DNA of 54,585 bases from Lachnospiraceae bacterium 10-1 (GTDB lineage Bacteria > Bacillota > Clostridia > Lachnospirales > Lachnospiraceae). Location of the stretch: assembly GCA_000403495.2 (NCBI GenBank), contig KE159799.1:943456-998040 (forward strand), given 5' to 3'. Under the pieces are notes generated by a model, which saw nothing but the letters and a program-made list of their open reading frames with translations, did no database searches and was not told the DNA's origin. Shown one piece after another: positions 52,004 to 54,585 of the stretch. The translations under genes were made by a program, and so were the position numbers. The first letter of the stretch is position 1, and each line of letters begins with the position of its first letter.

Positions 52004-53331
52004 TTCGCAAATTTAATTTCCACCGTTTGGTAGCCAATAGTCAGCCGGCTATGATATCAGACAGCAGTTCCTCCTCCGGTTTGGAGAGGTGATCCATATT
52101 CATGTAACGACGGGTGCCCCATTGGGTCCCGGCTACATGGCGCAGTCTGGCACATACCAGCATCAGAGCACTCTGACCATCCGGAAACGCACCAATCGCC
52201 TTTGTCCGGCGTTTGATCTCACGGTTTAACCGCTCTATGGTATTGTTGGTCCTGATCCTCGTCCAGTGCTGGGTAGGAAAGTCCATATAGGTAAGGGTTT
52301 CCTCTATGCCTTCCGTCAGCTTCTTTGCTGCTGCGGAAAGTTTCATCTCCTTGAGCTTGTCTGATACGCTGCGGGCTTTTTCACGGGCGGCCTCCTTACT
52401 CTCCTGGGCATGGATGGCTTTCAGCATCATAGCGACTGTCTTCATTTTATTGCGGGGCGTAACAGAGAAGAGGTTCCGGTAAAAATGAACGGTGCATCGC
52501 TGATAGCGGGCATCTGGGAACACCTCAGGAATGGTCTCCAGCATACCCAGGTTTTTGTCTCCGATGATCAGTCTGACTCCCGAAAGTCCCCGCTCCTTAA
52601 GCCATACAAAGAATGAACGCCAGCTTTCTTTATCTTCTTTCATTCCTTCTGCTGCGCCGATGATCTCCCGGAATCCGTCGCTGTTTACACCAATGGCCAC
52701 AAGGATGGAAACATTCCGGATCTCACCGCCCCAGCTGCGTTTGAGATAGACACCGTCTACATAGACATAGGGATAGTCACCGGACAGTGGCCGGCTGCGC
52801 CACTGCTCGATATGTTCATAAGCTTTCTTGTTGAGATTACTGATCGTGCCGGGAGATACTTTGGTCCCCCAAAGGGCTTCCGTGATATCTTCTACCCGGC
52901 GTACGGAGACACCTGCCAGATACATCTCGATCAGGGCTTCTTCCACAGAGGATTCCCTGCGGCGGTAGCGTTCGATGATGGCAGTCTCAAAAGGGACACC
53001 TTTGAGCTTGGGGACATTTAACTCCACTTCCCCTGCTGTGGTCTGAAAATTTCTCTTATAATGTCCGGAACGGTAACCCTGACGGCCACTGGAACGTTCG
53101 TACTTCTGGGCGTTGACCAGTTCATCCGCTTCTTTGTCGAGCAGGGTATTGAGAGTCTCTTCCACACTGGAGCGGACAAGGTCTTTCAGATCGTGCTTTA
53201 TTAAGTCCTCGTTTAGTTGTATAATGTTATCAGACATGGTTCTATACCTCCTTTGGCAAATTTTGTTGTGGTGACTTAATTCTACCAAACGGCTATAGAC
53301 CATGTCTATTTTTATGCAATTAATTTGCGAA
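52004..53331 (-). mobile_element. IS256-family insertion sequence (about 1.33 kb)
   Basis: The two ends share inverted sequence. Left (52004-52013) TTCGCAAATT matches the right-end complement (53322-53331). An inner CCGTTTGGTAG (52023-52033) matches the complement at 53282-53292. Spacing between the two blocks differs by about 20 bp. A single full-length transposase fills the interior. No 8-9 bp target duplication is visible, so the exact tips are approximate. The size is normal for IS256 elements. Confidence 0.8.
52041..53237 (-). CDS. IS256-family (Mutator-type) transposase
   Basis: A 398-residue DDE transposase. It has the Mutator core: YVYVDGVYLKR (first Asp), LIIGDKNLGMLETIPEVFPDARYQRCTVHFYRN (second Asp plus C..H) and RIRTNNTIERLNREIKRRTKAIGAFPDG (Glu). 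The start at 53237 follows AAAGGAGG; the longer frame to 53303 reaches into the terminal repeat region. It appears intact and potentially active. Confidence 0.95.
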   Translation of the reverse strand: MSDNIIQLNEDLIKHDLKDLVRSSVEETLNTLLDKEADELVNAQKYERSSGRQGYRSGHYKRNFQTTAGEVELNVPKLKGVPFETAIIERYRRRESSVEEALIEMYLAGVSVRRVEDITEALWGTKVSPGTISNLNKKAYEHIEQWRSRPLSGDYPYVYVDGVYLKRSWGGEIRNVSILVAIGVNSDGFREIIGAAEGMKEDKESWRSFFVWLKERGLSGVRLIIGDKNLGMLETIPEVFPDARYQRCTVHFYRNLFSVTPRNKMKTVAMMLKAIHAQESKEAAREKARSVSDKLKEMKLSAAAKKLTEGIEETLTYMDFPTQHWTRIRTNNTIERLNREIKRRTKAIGAFPDGQSALMLVCARLRHVAGTQWGTRRYMNMDHLSKPEEELLSDIIAG

Positions 53332-53422
53332 ACTTATTATACGTCATCATACATTTTTACTTAAATCAGTATTTTATACAAATCTTAATTTAACAAGTTG
53401 TATATTTTGCATAATTGCAAAC

Positions 53423-53478
53423 AAAAAAGACCTTCTGTAAAAGCAAGCCTTTTTCTGCTTAGCTTCAGTTGGTCTTTC
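53423..53478 (-). terminator. Terminator after the LacI-family gene
   Basis: AAAGACC pairs with GGTCTTT, with further pairing CTG/CAG and AAGCA/TGCTT inside, then a run of T on the minus strand. It ends the regulator transcript 8 bp past its stop and separates it from the insertion sequence. Confidence 0.8.
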
Positions 53479-53485
53479 TCTAAAA

Positions 53486-54463
53486 CTACAAGGTATCACC
53501 TTTTTTAAAATATACCGGTATATATATTTCTTTTTTCACAAGCGGCTGATGGTTAATCAGCTTTAGCAGCACTTCTACCGCATCAACTGCAATTTTCTCC
53601 ACATCCTGCACAATAGCCGACATGGTACAAAAATTAAAGTCCGTCACAAAAGTTCCATCATAAGATAAAATTTTTAAATCTTCCGGCACCTGTCTTCCCA
53701 TCTCATATGCCGTCTTCAGAAAAGCTGCCGCACACAAATCATTTGCCATGATTCCGTCTAATTCCGGATAAGATACTAAAATATCCTTTGCACGCTTCAT
53801 TGCTTTTTCATAATGAATAACCTCATCCCAAACTATCTTTTCCGTAACTACGTCTATTCCGTATTCCTGCATAAGTCTGGTAAATACAACGCCGCTTCTT
53901 GCAGAGGATATTTTTTTTGCACTTAAATCTGAAAGCTGCAGAACTTTCCTGCACCCGCACTCTCTCATTTTTTCCGCCGCAATCCTCCCCCCCTGTTCAT
54001 GATCAGAAGAAACCAGCGGAATCCCCGGAATGATCCTGTCTAAAGAAAGAATCGGCTTATCCATTTCCGTATAATTCTCATCAGGAAGAAATGCTGCTCC
54101 AATAATCATTCCATCAAAAAGATTTCTTTCCAGCGTATCCAGATATTCTCTTTCTATCAATGGATTTCCTCTTGTATTGCATATCATCATATTATAACCA
54201 TGCCTATGCAGCTCTTCCTCTAAATAACTCCATAAAACCGAAAAATATGGATGTAAGAGTTCTGGTGCCAGTACACCTATAATTCCTGTTTTTTTACGGT
54301 AAAGATTGCGAATCCACTGATTAGGCACATAATCCAGTTCTGCCACTGCCTGTCTTATCTTTTCTTTGGTTTCCTCAGCTACATAGCCACTTCCATTTAA
54401 TGCCCTTGATACAGTGCTTGGAGCAACCTGTGCCAGCCTTGCGACCTCTCTGATGCCAGCCAT
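53486..54463 (-). CDS. LacI-family transcriptional regulator
   Basis: A 325-residue LacI-type repressor. The N-terminal HTH is GIREVARLAQVAPSTVSRALNGSGYVAEETKEKI with the hinge helix after it. The rest is a periplasmic-binding-protein-like sugar sensor (IGVLAPELLHPYFSVLW; GIMANDLCAAAFLK). It is the natural candidate to bind the TGGAAC palindromes before the ABC operon and to respond to an alpha-glucoside (inference). GGAGGAG lies upstream of the ATG. It is now separated from its probable target by the IS256-family element. Confidence 0.95.
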   Translation of the reverse strand: MAGIREVARLAQVAPSTVSRALNGSGYVAEETKEKIRQAVAELDYVPNQWIRNLYRKKTGIIGVLAPELLHPYFSVLWSYLEEELHRHGYNMMICNTRGNPLIEREYLDTLERNLFDGMIIGAAFLPDENYTEMDKPILSLDRIIPGIPLVSSDHEQGGRIAAEKMRECGCRKVLQLSDLSAKKISSARSGVVFTRLMQEYGIDVVTEKIVWDEVIHYEKAMKRAKDILVSYPELDGIMANDLCAAAFLKTAYEMGRQVPEDLKILSYDGTFVTDFNFCTMSAIVQDVEKIAVDAVEVLLKLINHQPLVKKEIYIPVYFKKGDTL

Positions 54464-54500
54464 AAACTACTTTCTCCTCCAATGTCTATTATAATCTCTC

Positions 54501-54539
54501 GGAATCTTTAAGCCAGTAAATATAAGGCTTTCAGATTCC
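54501..54539 (-). promoter_or_regulatory. 5' leader hairpin of the LacI-family gene
   Basis: GGAATCTGAAAGCC and GGCTTAAAGATTCC form a 14-bp stem with one internal mismatch pair and an 11-nt loop. The stem begins about at the expected transcription start. On the plus strand the same stem is followed by TTTTTT and could end antisense transcription. Confidence 0.55.
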
Positions 54540-54543
54540 TTTT

Positions 54544-54572
54544 TTATTAAAATCCCCCACTTTTTTTGTCAA
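54544..54572 (-). promoter_or_regulatory. Promoter of the LacI-family gene
   Basis: Perfect TTGACA (54567-54572), 17 bp, TAATAA (54544-54549) on the minus strand, about 80 bp before the ATG. No TGGAAC palindrome is present here, so autoregulation by the same operator is not seen. Confidence 0.65.
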
Positions 54573-54585
54573 AACACTTGACAAT

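Noticed and set aside
51990-53345. A target-site duplication around the IS256-family element
   Set aside because: I compared 8-9 bp on both sides for several possible tips and found no match.

Overview
The window looks like the chromosome of an anaerobic, spore-forming Clostridia, most likely a Lachnospiraceae-type gut bacterium. The evidence is AT-rich DNA, strong GGAGG ribosome binding sites, a spoIIAA-spoIIAB-sigF operon, an alpha/beta small acid-soluble spore protein, a T-box leader on valS, the Firmicute order tig-clpP-clpX-lon-ysxC, and many NADPH/ferredoxin-type Fe-S proteins. Species cannot be named from the sequence alone. Most genes run on the minus strand.

Region 1 (1-6.7 kb): the tail of a DDE transposase, then a compact type VII secretion (T7SSb/Ess-like) operon. 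A strong promoter with a large palindrome at its start site drives essC, then esaB, then four different WXG100-like proteins. No EssA, EssB or EsaA is present in the window. The four small proteins fall into two adjacent pairs, and one member of each pair carries a YxxxE tail motif.

Region 2 (6.7-16.2 kb): a ZIP metal transporter, tRNA-Leu(CAG), a DUF2974 lipase-like protein, a DUF3810 membrane zinc-peptidase-like protein, an AGCS amino-acid symporter, a MATE exporter, BirA, an MFS transporter, a phosphopantetheinyl transferase and a DUF3783 protein. The last three are tightly coupled to the next gene upstream.

Region 3 (16.2-24 kb): a large surface glucosaminidase with a Thr/Pro repeat stalk, the spoIIA operon, a zinc-ribbon TPR membrane protein, a 48-residue protein too small for usual ORF cut-offs, and folC.

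Region 4 (24-37.8 kb): T-box-controlled valS, which leads the valS-folC-orf48-TPR unit. Then come DUF308, VanZ, truA, a D-2-hydroxyacid dehydrogenase and an AI-2E permease downstream of lon-ysxC, and the proteostasis set tig, clpP, clpX and lon.

Region 5 (37.9-43.8 kb): an apparent five-gene transcription unit with promoter and terminator. It holds a 908-residue multidomain Fe-S/FAD oxidoreductase, HypA, a multi-pass membrane protein (DUF5692-like), HypB and an aldo/keto reductase. Nickel-delivery proteins are present, but no hydrogenase, urease or other nickel enzyme is. This is the best candidate in the window for an undescribed system.

Region 6 (43.9-54.6 kb): an ECF S component, a spore protein, GreA, CBS, DJ-1/PfpI and CYTH proteins. 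They are followed by an alpha-glucoside utilisation operon (binding protein, two permeases, GH13 glucosidase) whose promoter has two matching palindromic operators. An IS256-family element lies between that operon and a LacI-family regulator.
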